Source of the DNA: Gnetum montanum
Taxonomy: Eukaryota; Streptophyta; Gnetopsida; Gnetales; Gnetaceae
DNA: 64,000 bases
Reading direction: 5' to 3'
Assembly (NCBI GenBank): GCA_015680685.1
Contig: MNCI01023742.1
Span: 919,380 to 983,379, forward strand
Shown here: positions 31,580 to 44,335 of the stretch, piece by piece
Numbering within the stretch: position 1 is the first letter of the stretch
Layout: each line of letters starts with the position of its first letter
Made by a program: the position numbers and the translations under genes
Notes under the pieces: model-generated
What the model saw: the letters and a program-made list of their open reading frames with translations, nothing else
Databases searched by the model: none
Told to the model about the DNA's origin: nothing

Positions 31580-34190
31580 ATAGAGGTAGTTGAACCCCAA
31601 ATTGAAGCAAATTGTCAAAGAGGAAATTGAGCAACTCCTCAAGGTGGGTTCATTTATCCTATTGTGGATAGTGAGTAGGTTAGCCCACTTGTAATTATGC
31701 CAAAGAAAGGTGGAGAGTGGTGGGTCTACATTGATTTTAGGTTGTTGAATATGGAAACATTCAAGGATCATTTTCCATTGCTATTTGTTGACTAGGTGCT
31801 AGACACAATATCAAGGCATTGCTACTATTGCTTCCTAGATGGTTATAATGGGTATAACCAAATTTAAATTGCACCAGAGGACCAAGAAAAGATAATGTTC
31901 ATGAGTCCCTGGGGGACTTTTTCATATCATAAGATGCCATTTGGTCTATGCAATACTCCTGCCACATGTCAATGTCTAGTCGTAAGCATCCTTCAACAGT
32001 AGATTGGTAGTGGTGTGAAAGTCTTCATGAATGACTTCTCCACCGATGGAGCTACATTTGAGCAAGCCCTGGACCACCTTGAGTAAGTGCTAAAATGGTG
32101 TGTTGAAACCAACTTATGACTCAATTGGTAGAAAAGTCACCTCATGGTCTAGGAGGGCATTATACTAGGGCACAAAATCTTGCAAGCAGGAATTGAGGTG
32201 AACCCTAAAAAAATAAGGGTCATCCAAGGAATAACCTACCAGCTAGAAATAGTTAAAGATGTTCGGCCATTCCTTGGACATACTGGCTACTATTGATGCT
32301 TCATAGAGAATTTCTCTAAGATTGTAAAGTTGTTGGTGAAGCTAACAAAGAAAGATGCTCCTTTTGTCTCGACCCTAGAATGTGAAAAAGCATTTCAGCA
32401 ACTGAAAGAAAAGCTTGTGGAAACTCCAATCCTACAAGCACTTGATTTCTCTATACCATTTCACGTTATGAAAAATGCATCAAATTATGCCTTGGGAGCT
32501 ATGTTGACATAGTTAGATGACAAGAAATGACCATACTACATCCACTGCACTAGGCAAAGCATTATGGGTGCACAACTGAACTACACCATCACAAAGAAAG
32601 AATTGATGGTTGTGATGTTCGCTCTAGAAAAGTTTACGCACTATGTGCTTGGATATAAGGTGTTTATGCATGCTAATCATGGTGTCATCCACTTCCTAAT
32701 GAACAAGCCAATGGTGAGCCCCTATGTCATACGGTGGCTGGTGATCTTATAGGAATTCGATCTCACGATGGTAGATTGAAAGGGCACTGAGAATGTGATC
32801 ACTGATCACTTTTCTTGGTTGCAATGGAATGACAAAGAGGAAGAAAACCCACTCTCTAACATGTTTCTTGATGAACTCCTCTTTGCTAGTGCTATAACTG
32901 AACAAATGCCCAATGAGCCAAAATGGTATGATAACATTCTTACCTATCTTCTCACTTAGGAGATGCCATAAGGGTTGGATCACCGAAGAAAGAATAGTTT
33001 CTTCACTAGGTAAAGCACTTCATGGAGATTAACAAAAACCTCTACAAGATGTGCATTGATGGCCTAGTTCATTGGTGTGTCCCTGATGTTGATCAACTGC
33101 ACGTTCTTCAAGATGCTCATGAAGGTCCTTGTGGAGGACACTATGCTGGGAGACACATGGCCATTAAAATCTTGATGGTAGGGTACTATTGGCCAACACT
33201 CTTCAGAGATGCCTATCATTATGTCTGCTCTTATGAATGATGCCAACAAGATGGTGGAATGATTGCTCAAATGGAGGAACCTCAACAATAGATTCAACCA
33301 CTAGAACCATTCGATATATGGGGCATTGATTTCATGGGTCCCATCACACCCATATCAAATAGAAAGGTGTACATCATAGTCGCTGTTGACTATTGTATGA
33401 AATGGGCAGAAGTAGTAGTTATCATCGAGTGTACATCCTCTACTGTTACTTGGCTTGTACAAAAAAATGTTGTAAATAGGTTTGGTATGCCACGTGCATT
33501 AATTTCTAATAATGAAACTCATTTTATAGGCACTACTTTTCAAAAGCTTATGTAACGCATGGGGGTTGAATATAAACTCACAACACCTTACCATCCGTAA
33601 GATAATTGTCAAGCTAAGGTTACCAATAGGAAAATCATTAGGATAGCAACAAGAACTATTAGCAAGTATAGGAAGAACTGAAGCACAAAACTAAATGATG
33701 CCCTTTGGGCCTACCGCTCAACTGGGAAACTTCCTATAGGCTACTCTCCCTATAAGCTTGTGTATGACAAACTACTAACACTTCCTATTCAATCTAAACT
33801 TCATACACTTTTAACAATTTATGACCTTGACGTTGACTTAAGTCTAGCCCAAAAAGAAAGACTAATGAATCTCAACCTGCTAGATGAAAACCGATTAGTA
33901 GCCTTATCATCTAATGAGTTGCACAAGGCCTATAACCAAAAGTGTCATGACCTGAAAATTAGAAAAGTCAAATTTCAACTAGGAGATAAGGTTTTTTACT
34001 AGAACCCCACACACGTACCTCAACGACCTAAGTTCCAAACATTGTGGAAAGGACCTTGCATCATTTATGAAACTTTTCCTGTAGGGGCCATGATGATTTA
34101 TAAACCTGAGAGCCCAAACAAGAAATAGTTAGTTAACCTCCAACAAATTAAACCTTTCATGAGCATACACCAACTAACACAAAAAGTGCC
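31580..34190 (+). pseudogene. pol of element C: reverse transcriptase, RNase H, integrase, decayed
   Basis: Reverse transcriptase: LKQIVKEEIEQLLK at 31600, the KMPFGLCNTPAT motif near 31930-31965, and the catalytic box VFMNDFS at 32020-32040, where the first Asp of the usual DD is Asn. RNase H: HVMKNASNYALGAML (32462-32510), LNYTITKKELMVVMFALEKF (32575-32640), YKVFMHANHGVIHFLMNKP (32655-32710). Integrase: HEGPCGGHYAGRH (33115-33155), first Asp in WGIDFMGP (33319-33345), second Asp position reads ISNN near 33505, and the Glu position reads QAKVTNR near 33612. There are many stops and several frame changes. The order RT-RNase H-integrase is that of Ty3/gypsy, and the FxDDFS-type box fits the Athila/Tat branch. 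Confidence 0.82.
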
Positions 34191-36311
34191 TCACTAGATG
34201 GACAACCACGCTCCATATTTTGGATATGCTCCTCCTTTCAACTTAGTCATGGGGGAGATGGCCAACCATGCTAATTATTTAAGCGACTCTTCAGTTTTTC
34301 AAATTTTTTGTTTTACAACTTTTTGTTTTACACATTCTTTGTTTTAGATCTTTTTGTTTTTATGTTATTAATCTTTTCTAATTTTTGTTTTACACCATCA
34401 TTAGTACATTTTCTATTTATTGAATATTTTATACTTTCTTTTGTATTTTCTTTTATTTCGGTGTGATTTTCTAACTTTTTGTTAATAAGTGTCAGGTTCA
34501 TTGGTAATGTGTTACTTGATGGTGGTATGTACTATTATTTTTATTTGATTATTGGTGTTTGGTTTTTGGCTTTGAATTTTGTTATGAATAATTAGGACAT
34601 GGTTTCTTTTCATGTGACAGGTAGTGAGTTCACAGCATTTTCCCATCCACACACTCTATGTTTTCCTTGTTTTGGAAATGTGCAATCCCTTTTTCATTAA
34701 TAAAACTTTAATAAATTTGTGACTTTGGTAGTTTTTGGAATTGGGAAGAGTTCAAAGGTTTGAATAGGGTGTAGCTTCAAGGGGATTCAGTATTCTTTGT
34801 GCTTTCTTGTTTACCTAGGGGCATGTGTGTTTCCATGAATTTCTTACCATTCTATGCCAATCAATAAAGGAAGTTGAATAAATTCTTGCATGGTGTGGTT
34901 CTAATCAGAAAAAAATGATGAGAATTCAAACCACACCCCTTGGACAAAATAAATGCATATGTCCTCACATTGTGTGGTTTTCATCAAGAAAAGAAAAAAA
35001 AAAGAGATGAGGATTCGAAGCACATCCCTTGGACAAAATAAATGCATGTGTCTTTGCATGGTGTGGTTCGCATTTCAAAAAACAAAAACAAAAAAAAAAC
35101 AAACAAACAAACACAATGGGAATTCAAAGCACAAGCTATAAGCACTAGTTATGGGACTAGTTCCCTCTAACTAAGGCTCTTTCTCACTTCCTACTTCTCT
35201 AATAAGGAACAGTGGTTGTTTTGTGGGAGCACTTTTGTGTATCAGGGGATGGATTGGTCTTAGAATGTCAATGTGAAGTCATTAAACGTGGTTGGTTTTG
35301 GTCTAGAATAAGGATGAATTTTATTAAGTCATTTAACCATAAAATCCACAAGGGACTTTATGTGACCATAATTAGGAATTTCATTTCACTCTCTCTCTCA
35401 TCCATCTATGCTTTCCATGTCTCATCTCACTGCTGGTTTCATGTGTTGGTTCAATGTCTTGGTTTGATGTGTTAGAATTCTTAGTTAGTTTCTTTTGGGT
35501 TTTTGTACTTAACTTCTATAACCATTAATCATCCACCGAGCCCACAGACTCTTTGGTTTGAAGTTATGCAAGGGCATAAAAGGCTTGTTCCTGCTTTGGG
35601 GAGGAACCACTTGCATATCTTTTGGTTGGGTTAGTTAAGTTCTTTGCCCTTAAACATTTTTACAATCAAATTCTTTTTGTTTACCCCCATCCATGACATC
35701 CAATTGTACACATATTCATAATAGTTTTTAGTGAATTCTTCTTTTCATTTTTGTGAATTCTTATACCCTCTTAAAATATTTCCTTGTATTGAAATTTTTC
35801 AAATTTAATGGACCACTTAATTTAATTAACCCTATTTGTTAGCCTTCTCACTAACACTACTCAAGGAACCAATCAACCACAATCACAACCTAGCTGAGAT
35901 GAGACAAGGCATTTAACCACCATGTGTTACACATTGCATATTAATTCATGACTTTGTTGTAATTACAGTGGGAAGCATGGACTAGAAGTAGGACTATCTT
36001 CACCAAGGATGCAGTAGCACCAAATAATGAGGACCATTTGTGATTGAAAGATCTCTTTTCTCTCTCTCATTCTTCTGTTGCTAAGAGGTGTTGGACATTA
36101 GTGTTATCTAGGGTGTTCACTTCTCTTATCATGAACAACTAATGTTGTAAAAATTGTAATTTTGTACACTTGAGCACTCAAAGTCTATCTATTTTATTTG
36201 AGTCAATTTGTAATGTCAGTTAATAATCACATACCTACCCAATATATGCTATAACAAACTTGTTCCTCCTCTTCTTCATCAAGGATGAATTTTCATTTAG
36301 TCATGAGGGTA
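34191..36311 (+). other. 3' noncoding region of element C
   Basis: No gene is seen. It aligns in order with the 3' regions of A, B and D, with the U-rich array at 34300-34400 and the conserved block at 35569-35610. C alone has a threefold tandem repeat at 34880-35120. Confidence 0.75.
34880..35120 (+). repeat. Tandem triplication in element C 3' region
   Basis: Three copies of an 80-87 bp unit begin with GCATGGTGTGGTT or a variant at about 34888, 34968 and 35055, each ending in an A-rich tract and a GAATTCAAA-CACACCCCTTGGAC-like block. B and D have one copy each (about 17288 and 57137). Confidence 0.8.
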
Positions 36312-37171
36312 TGATGAACCACCATTTTGTGTTGGCCCTGATGTTAGGTATGTGATGTTAGAGCTATGAGGTTGCATGAGCAATGTCAAGGTCTTGATGC
36401 AACGTCGTGTAAGCAACATCAAAGCATCTACCTTGGGTCTATAAATACCACACTTGGGCTCCCATTTTGAGTTAGTTTTTGGTCATTCGTAGTCAGAGTA
36501 GCGAAGCTCTTGCAGTTTATTTTCCTTAGAATATTTACTGAGTGCATGTAGAAGGAGTCTAAAGTGTGTATAGTTCTTTGTTCAAGCACTGATGTACCTG
36601 AGCACAACAGTGTGATGGGAATAAAATGAACTCTTTTGATAATCCTTGTAGCACTGAAAATAGCTTAATATTTCCTTTAATGCATTTTACTTTCTTACTC
36701 TTTGTTTTAATGTATTTGAATTAAGCAATTTATTTCCAACAGTTAATAAATGCAAGCACATCCACTTCGAGCATTCATATAGTACTTGGTAACCAAGCAA
36801 TGCTTAACGTTTGGTAGCCTAGTAGTGCTCTATGTGTTCAGTATGTGTCCAAGAAAATAGGATGGTTACTTGTGTTAGGCTAGATAGGCAATAAACATTA
36901 GTTTTCAATCTACTCTATCCTTATTCCTGTTGTAGGTGACTACATCCATAAAATATAAAACAACAAAAATTCATATACCTCAATTACACTTAAACCATAC
37001 CCTTGAGCCTAACAAGTGTAGTTGGGAAAACAACAAACATTCTCAGCATCGTTTCACTTCCTAGAGAAACTAGTGTACGAGATAACTATAGGTCTATAGA
37101 ATTCGACCAGATCATGTGTAATGCTTTAGTGATTTGTATGGTTGAGCATAGGGGTACCTCGCCACTCATCA
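36312..37171 (+). repeat. 3' LTR of element C (860 bp)
   Basis: It starts TGATGAACCACC and ends GCCACTCATCA. TATA box at 36440-36447. The ACGT motifs of the 5' LTR have mostly decayed to CAACGT or CAACAT. Confidence 0.87.
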
Positions 37172-37549
37172 AGGATGTTGTAGATATGATCCAAAATCAA
37201 TTTCAAGCCAAAACATGACTATTTTGGTTAAGGGTCTTGTCATTAATGCTGTAGCTAAAAAAATATAACTCTGGAATATGTTACAGAAGCTTGAAAATTC
37301 ATTCTCCATAAGTCATGTTGAAGGTGTAGAAAGTAGCTATAGAGCATGCAAGTGCTACAACGGTGGTAGATGCTCATGCTCTTGATATTTCAAAACTTAA
37401 TAAGTGCTCTCAAATCTTAAGAAGCCAACTTGAAATTTGTGTTTTGAGTTCATGTTTATAGGCCTAAAGTTGACTTAGGTTTACTAAAACCAAACTTGAA
37501 GTTACATATAGTTCACCCAAAGTTGACCTTGAGTCTAAAAATAGGTGAC
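37172..37549. other. Spacer after element C
   Basis: No gene was recognised. It grades into the degenerate repeat that follows. Confidence 0.4.
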
Positions 37550-38930
37550 ATTGATGCTAATACTGACTCCTTGCAGTTTCACCCAAGTGCTAATTTTGAG
37601 CTTTCTAAGATCCCATTTTGACCTCCTAATAGATGTCAAATGATTTCAAGATGATGCAGAGGAAGCTAAGAGGCTAGGAGAAGGTGTCAAATGCATAGTT
37701 TGATGGTTGATGATATCATTTTGTGAGTGCTCAAAGTGGTGATTCTAATGTCGATGTTAGCATGACTAATGCCTAGCAAAATTTTGAAACTTTGTCTAAG
37801 TTAGAATTTTGAACTCCCAAGGCCTCATTTCAGCTTCAAATTAATGTTGAATGCTACCAAGATGCCCAACAATCATGGCGATGAGGTCTTATGTTGAGAC
37901 AAAGGTGAATGATGTTCCTTGGCAAGGCCCAAAAGTGGTGATGCTAATGCTAACCCTGATGTCAGCATTGGTGTCACTAGTACTTAGTGAATTTTTTGAC
38001 TTTTTTTCCAAGTTGTAATTTTTAAGTTCTTGAGATCTCATTTAACCTCCAAATTGATGTTGAAGGTTGCCAAGATGAACTTGAGGATTCTAAGAGGCTT
38101 GTAGATGCTACAAATTGTTAATTTGCAGGATGATGCAAAGTTCAATAGTGCTAACATTGGTAGCATGAATGTCAATTAGGGAGTTAGAAAAATTTTCAAT
38201 GATTTTCCAAGTGAAAAACTCTAACTCCCAAGAATTCAAAACTAACCATGGAATGAGTTGAAATATGATTTGTAAGTGATGAGAAGCTTGTAAACTTGTG
38301 AAACGATGTGAACTAGATGTGTAAAGTGACTTTAGGTGCTAGAGGTTATAAGGTAAGCCATGATCTAGTTGATGCTCTAAACTTAGAAAAAATTTTAACT
38401 TTCTAAGTTTTGAAAGAACCTACCAAAAAGTGCTACTTTCAGAAGCCTAGAGTGTTGAAACTACTATTGATCAGTCATATAGGTCCTAGAAATCCACTAC
38501 GCATGTCAGACCATTGTTCTGATAAGATTTGGAGGTGCCAACTATGGTGTTTTGGGCATTGATGCTAGGGTCAATATTAGTGTCATCCATACTTATAAAA
38601 CTCTTTGACATTTTTTTGAACTTTTCTAAAGTCACCAAATTGAAGTCAAAATGTTGGGGTATAATCTTGAATGACCCTTGGAGGCCTCCAAAGGCCAAAA
38701 ATATGTGTTATGAAGTAGTTTTTAGTACAATTTATCCTAAAGTGTCGAAGAGAGATTGATTTGAAATCTATGTCACCTCTAACACTTGGAAAGAGTTTGA
38801 TTTGAGAGATTCTCCAAGGTTACCAAGAGTGAAGTCTGTAAATTAGATTATGAATGCAAATGATTCCTAGAGGCCTTTGAAGGCTAAAAATGTACCTCAT
38901 TATGATGTTTGTAAAGATTTTAATGCTCAA
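37550..38930. repeat. Degenerate tandem array, unit about 212 bp
   Basis: A block of the form TCxCATTTxxxCCTCCAAATTGATGTTGAA recurs at 37611, 37823 and 38036 (spacing 212-213). A linked GATGCTAATGxxxACCxTGATGTxAG block recurs at about 37741, 37938 and, more weakly, at 38560. Near the right end AGAGGCCTTxxAAGGC-type blocks recur at about 38668 and 38868. Units are strongly diverged and no reading frame is preserved across them. Confidence 0.6.
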
Positions 38931-40137
38931 ACTTGCAAGAGACAATGTCAAGACCATACTTAGTCTCGATCCTTGGTGAACCAAAATGATGGGTACAACA
39001 CCAGTCCTATCAATAAAATCCATATTCTCAAAAGGTATTATTTCAATATCTTAACCAATAACTGCAAATGAATTAGTAGTAGTTAAAATATCTTGAACAT
39101 GCTATTCATTCTAAATACTTGTGATGTAATCACCAATAAATAGACTTTCTCAATGTTTTCTATTATGAAGAACCATTTGAAAATGACATGAATCAACAAT
39201 AGGTTTTTGTAAGACTTTCGAAACAAATATTTTTTTCTCCTTAATTATTAAAAAATTATTTGAAATTTATTTAACTAGAAACTTCCTCAAATGTACATTT
39301 TGTTGAACAATAGTAAAAGAAAAGAGTAGACTAAATATTAAAACATCAATAGAAGAAATTATTGTCGAATTGTAGTATCTGTAAAAAAAAAGAAAACCTT
39401 AGCAGGATCAACAACATTTGTATAAAAAATTTTAGTAGTGTTTGTAGTAGCTTAGTGCTAACATGGTTGCATTAGCATTTTTTGTAGTATTAAAGAACAT
39501 GAATCAAACATAAGAACCTCTCACTGATAATAGTGACATAACTTTGGAAGATTGTAATAAAAATCCTTTTACACATAATCAATTTTGCCATTACATAGAA
39601 TAATTTCTCACTTAAGTAAATCAAAATCCACCTCAATAATATATCAAATTCTTTGAAAATCAATAGTTGTTGCTAGGATTTGAAAATTCTTGATTGGTCC
39701 AATTCGAAAGATAATATCATTTTCAACTTTTTCAAAAATCAATGGAAGATTTGACAATTCAACAAAACAAGGAACCCTTTGAAACTTAGGGGATGTTGGA
39801 TTAAAAGAGGGAGTTTATGTTTGAATAATTAATATAGCATGATGATGATTGAAAACACCAATATTAAAAGCCTTGGAAGTCATTGCCAAATCAACAAATT
39901 CTACCAACAAAAATGAGTTTGACAAATAACATATATAGATAACATCTAATCCTTAATCTTTCCAAACTAGATTTAAATGACTCAAAAAACTTGAGAAATG
40001 TGTTAAATAACATAGAATTTACATGAAAACATATATTCTAGAAATTTCTTGTGTAATAGATTCATATAAATTATCAAGTTACTCATATAATGAAAAAGAA
40101 GCAGTGGATCTACTTGAAGGATTACCTATTAAATATG
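38931..40137. other. AT-rich spacer, nothing recognised
   Basis: No gene or repeat was recognised. Confidence 0.45.
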
Positions 40138-40142
40138 GTGGC
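40138..40142. repeat. Target-site duplication of element D (left)
   Basis: GTGGC, repeated exactly at 59551-59555, 19 kb away, although both LTR edges have point changes. Confidence 0.85.
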
Positions 40143-40972
40143 TAAGAAATCATATTTTGTCAAGCCTTAATATCGGACCTCATGCAACAATGTCAGATAT
40201 CCAAAATTGTGGGATGCATGCTGACTTATAAATATAGCACTTGGGCACACAATTCATCCATATTTTTCATTAGTTATAGCGAAGTTCTTATAGTTTGTTT
40301 TCTCTAGAGTTAGAATATTTTTTGAGTGCCCACTGTAGGAGTCAAAAGAGTGTATGGTTCTTTATTCAAGCACCAATGTACCTAAGCACCTCAGTGTGAA
40401 TGACAATAAAGATGAGCTTTCTTGATCAAACCTTGTAGCACTTGGACTAGATTAATGTTTCTTCATGCATTTATTATTCAAGCACTTTACTTTAATGCAA
40501 TTGAATTAAGTAATTAATACCAATTAAATAGTAATTAATTAATACACATAAGTACAGCCACTTTGAGCATACATTAATACTTGGCTACCCCAATAGTGCC
40601 TAACACTTGGTAACCCAGTGGCATTGAAATGTGTTCAGGATGTGTACGATAAGTGGGAATGGATGCTTATGTTAGGATTTGCTAAGGATAAGATTAGTTA
40701 ATAGATTAATTAAACCTTTAAATACTTTTTTTCTAGCTCTTAGGCAACTAAACCATAACAAATAAAAATGAAAAAAATCATATGCCTAAATTACAATTAA
40801 CCATACACTTTTACTTCACAAGTGGAATTGAGAAGATAACGATTGCAATGGTTAGATTCACCTCCTAGACACAGTCTACTTAGAAACCTAAAGTATTTGG
40901 GATTCAACTAGATCACTGAGTGAATGCTAGTGATTCGTATGGTTGGGCATAGGGTATACTTGTCGTTCATCA
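40143..40972 (+). repeat. 5' LTR of element D (830 bp)
   Basis: The first bases have decayed from TGATGAATCG to TAAGAAATCA. It ends GTTCATCA. It has TATAAATA at 40227-40234, the GCGAAGTTCTTATAG block and an AATAAAGATGAGC signal near 40405. Upstream of the TATA box it has only degenerate ATATCGG and GATATCC remnants, not a clear array. Confidence 0.87.
40227..40234 (+). promoter_or_regulatory. TATA box of element D 5' LTR
   Basis: TATAAATA here. The 3' LTR copy is mutated to CAATAAAT near 58806. Confidence 0.6.
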
Positions 40973-40991
40973 TTGGCATGATTGCTAAGGA
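40973..40991 (+). promoter_or_regulatory. Decayed primer binding site of element D
   Basis: TTGGCATGATTGCTAAGGA follows the LTR directly. It keeps 12 of 18 positions of the tRNA-Asp-type site. Confidence 0.55.
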
Positions 40992-41127
40992 CTTTAGTTA
41001 GCTATGTGCACTATCTAGAACTTAGTGAAAATTATTCAACATCTTTGTAATGAATCGTAAAGTTGCAATCATTCACAATGATAATAATAATTGTAAAAAG
41101 TACACTAATAATTTCCTTCAATGTAGA

Positions 41128-44100
41128 ATATCTTCTTCTCATAGGGTTGATTCTCCACCATTGTTCGAGCATACATCTAATCAACACTGATGTGAAGGGT
41201 CAAAATCACTGGTGTCCCAATAATGCAGAATGGTATATCCTCATCTCAATGAGTATGTGGCAAATTTCACCTTCATCCTACATCAGGATGAACAATTGGA
41301 ATGGAGAGACATGGAGGGCAACATTGTGTTTCCATTTGATTGATCAGCTCTTGTAATGCTACACCAAACTCTTATGAAATTGGTCATATAGGGGCTCAAT
41401 GCTGAGTATGTTGTTTAGGACCACAATTGCCAAGACTACCATCCTACTAAAGCACAATGCAAGAAGGATCAACAATAGGAGATGCACTTTGAAGCGTCCA
41501 AGGGGAAACAATTCACTAACCCCTTGTTCCTAATGGACCAAAATAATAGTAAGGATTCCTTCTTTGGAGGTTCTTATTTCACTAACTCTCCTCCCCTTAG
41601 TTTTGATGAAGGAGGCTTGAACTAGATCTTATAGTCCACTATAAATCATCCTGGTTTAAGTAAGAATGGGTCGCATGATCATGGGGGATCTAAAGGTGGG
41701 CATCATGGCAAGGATGAGGACAAGCCTCATGATGATGATCATGGCCATGACCATAGAAGAGGAGGTGGCAAGCACTGTGGTGGTGTCAATCCTTCTTCCT
41801 CTTCTCCTTCAACATCTTTTTCTTCCTCCTCTAGCTTCGATCAAACCCATAAAGGATGTGATAGTGATGGAGCTGATCAACGGGATAAAGATGATTGTAG
41901 GGCCCACTAAACCAGTCGAGACTAAGGGCATGGGTAATCAAGGGAGGCCATCACCATGAAAGAATGGATAGCAAAAAGCACCATAGACATCATGGCCATC
42001 ATAGAGATCACCATGATTATGATAAGCCTTTACTTACAACTTGAAATATGCTAAACTTCGTAGAGGTAGTGAGAATTCTAATAAGACATGTAAAAGATAG
42101 CAAAATTAAGAGGTTGGATATGAACAATGTTTCCAAATTTGAGGGGGGATACAATTCATATCTATAGAATCATCTTTAAGTCTTTCATGTTGCTTGTGCC
42201 TGATAGAACATCTAAAATGAATGGTAAAAATTAATGTTTTTCCCAAGGATACTAATCGAAGAAGCAGAAAGTTGGTACCAATCCTTGGAACCAAAATCAA
42301 TCCGTTGATGGAGTATGATGCTTGAACTCTTTAATGACAACTATCAAATGTATTCCCAAGTGTCCAACTTGAGAGAGCGAATCTAAGGATGAAAATATGG
42401 AACACATGAACCCTTGGATGTAGCCATGGGCAAGTACTATTTTCCTTTATACTGATGCCCTAGCAATGGTTATTCTCAAAGGAAGTAGCTTCACCATATC
42501 ATAGATGGGCTGTAGTTAGAAACAAGAAGAACTCTTGGGATCTATGCCCAAAAGATATTGTTAAAATTAAGAATCCATTAGATCCAAAGGTTGATTGAGT
42601 GGTTGCCAAAGAAGAAGAAAAGTTGAGAAAATAGGAAAGTGTAGAAGAGTACAATAGAAACCCTTCCATTAGAAAAAGAAAAGTTTGGTTCTATGACAAT
42701 GAGGAGGAGGCACCGCTTGATGAGGTAGTGTAGTGAAAGACCTTGCCAATTCAAAAGTTTGTTTATGAAATTTCAGCCAAGGTAGAAAAGATGTGCAACT
42801 ATTTGGATGAAAATTTTCAAACTGCTTTGAAAATAGTAGAGGAATCCAAAGAGCAAGGTAGTGATCATGATCACAAGAGAAGGAAGGAAGCTGAATGTGC
42901 CCACCAAAGATGTAAGTCCAAGGCTACTACCATAGAGAAGGTTGTGGAGTTTGAAACAGATGATGATTGTTGGTGTGACATTTGCCAATAGGAACATCTG
43001 AAAGGATGTTGTTCTATTGTGTCACACTTGTAGAACTCTAGGGTGTATGCTCTAAATCTTAGATTGGCTCAAAGACAAGCACGTAGAAGGTTGCCTTATC
43101 CTCAAGACAAACCAAGGTAGTTTCACGAATAACAAACCGATTATCCAAGTGGAACTCCACCACAACCTTGTAAGTAGTATCAGTAGTGGCAACACCCACA
43201 ATCATGGGTGATGCCACTACCAAGGTAGTAGTACCCTTATAGATAGCCTAATCCATATGGGTACTATGTTTAGCAACCCATTTCTATGCATGAATCTTTT
43301 AGTCATGCCTCATTCCAGCATTACTACTATCCTCTTGAGTACTACAAAGCTCATTCTCCATCTCCAAGAGGGGAGTCTCCATATCCTTATCACCCTCCTC
43401 ATTATTTTGCACTTGTATCATTGCCCTCAACTCAATTACCATATGCTCCATTAATGCAGGATGATATTCTAGCTCAATTGCAACAACGTAATGCTACTAG
43501 GGCTATTAACTTATAGTTGGCTCCTTAGCTAAGTGGTTCAAAAACCAAATCCTAAAAGAGATCATTTTTTTTGAACCAATAGTCTTACAAAACCCTCATA
43601 GACATACATACGTAGCTGATCGTCCTACTTCTCCCCCATCTTTTGCATCTACTCCATTTAAGTTCCCTTTAAACCAAATACCTCCCAAAGTTCATATTTC
43701 CATGTTGACTCATGTTGTAATTGATTGGATTAAGGTTGGCCACCTTCCCAGGAAACTATGCCATCTTCCCAGGAAACTATTTGATCCTGGGAGTTCCCTC
43801 ATTTATTTGTAAATCACTAGGAATGAACCTTTCAAGGCTTTTCTAGACTCAATTTTTGGTGTAAATTTGATTTCTCATAAGATGTATAAAGCCTAGAACC
43901 TGCCTCCACTCAAGAAGAGCAACATTCATCTTGAGTTGGTAGGTCAATCCATCATTGTTTTCTTAGGACTGGTGGAGGACATTGTGACCACTATTTGTGG
44001 GTGGTCCTACCCTGCCGATTTCTTGGTATTCTAAGTTGATAACTACAAAGGGGACTTCCCAATCATCATGGGAAGGACTTGGGTAAGTACCATTGATGCT

Positions 44101-44335
44101 CAGCTGGGCATCAAAGACCTTTGTGTAGAGATTTCCAAGGAAAATGCATTTGGAAAGATCGAGAAGAAGAGAGTTCCATGCATAACATAAAATGGTACAA
44201 GATGTAACTATGTGTAGAAACTATGGGCCATCAAAAGTACATCAATCATAGCATGTAGACAGTGTGTAGATGAGATAGAAATTCAAAGGTGCTTGTATGC
44301 ATTAGCCACAAAACATGAGGATACCCGTTGGTTGA
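41128..44335 (+). pseudogene. gag-protease of element D, decayed
   Basis: The start codon position (41128-41130) reads ATA instead of ATG and is followed by Ser-Ser-Ser-His as in C. Recognisable parts: FILHQDEQL (about 41270-41300), His/Ser-rich segment (41690-41860), gag core (42190-42560), acidic region (42600-42960), zinc knuckle (42970-43015, with a stop inside), Pro/Gln-rich linker (43050-43520), DS-type protease box near 43847 (reads DSIFGVNLIS), and IIMGRTW near 44065-44085. The frame is cut at 44335 by insertion of E and resumes at 53432. Confidence 0.8.
44331..44335. repeat. Target-site duplication of element E (left)
   Basis: GTTGA, repeated exactly at 53427-53431. Confidence 0.92.

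Larger units (their letters stand above)
27338..37171 (+). mobile_element. Element C: pol-bearing Athila-like LTR retrotransposon, decayed
   Basis: Order: 5' LTR 27338-28211, decayed primer site, gag-protease (28372-31100), reverse transcriptase, RNase H and integrase (about 31580-34190), a 2-kb 3' noncoding region, and 3' LTR 36312-37171. It is the autonomous-type relative of A and B. The two LTRs differ by roughly 15 percent or more by eye, and gag and pol have many stops and frameshifts. No clean target duplication is seen: GGGTT precedes the element and AGGAT follows, three of five matching. Either the duplication has decayed or the LTRs come from different insertions joined by recombination. 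Confidence 0.87.

Noticed and set aside
27333-37176. Target duplication for element C
   Set aside because: The flanks GGGTT and AGGAT agree at only three of five bases, which is too weak to claim.
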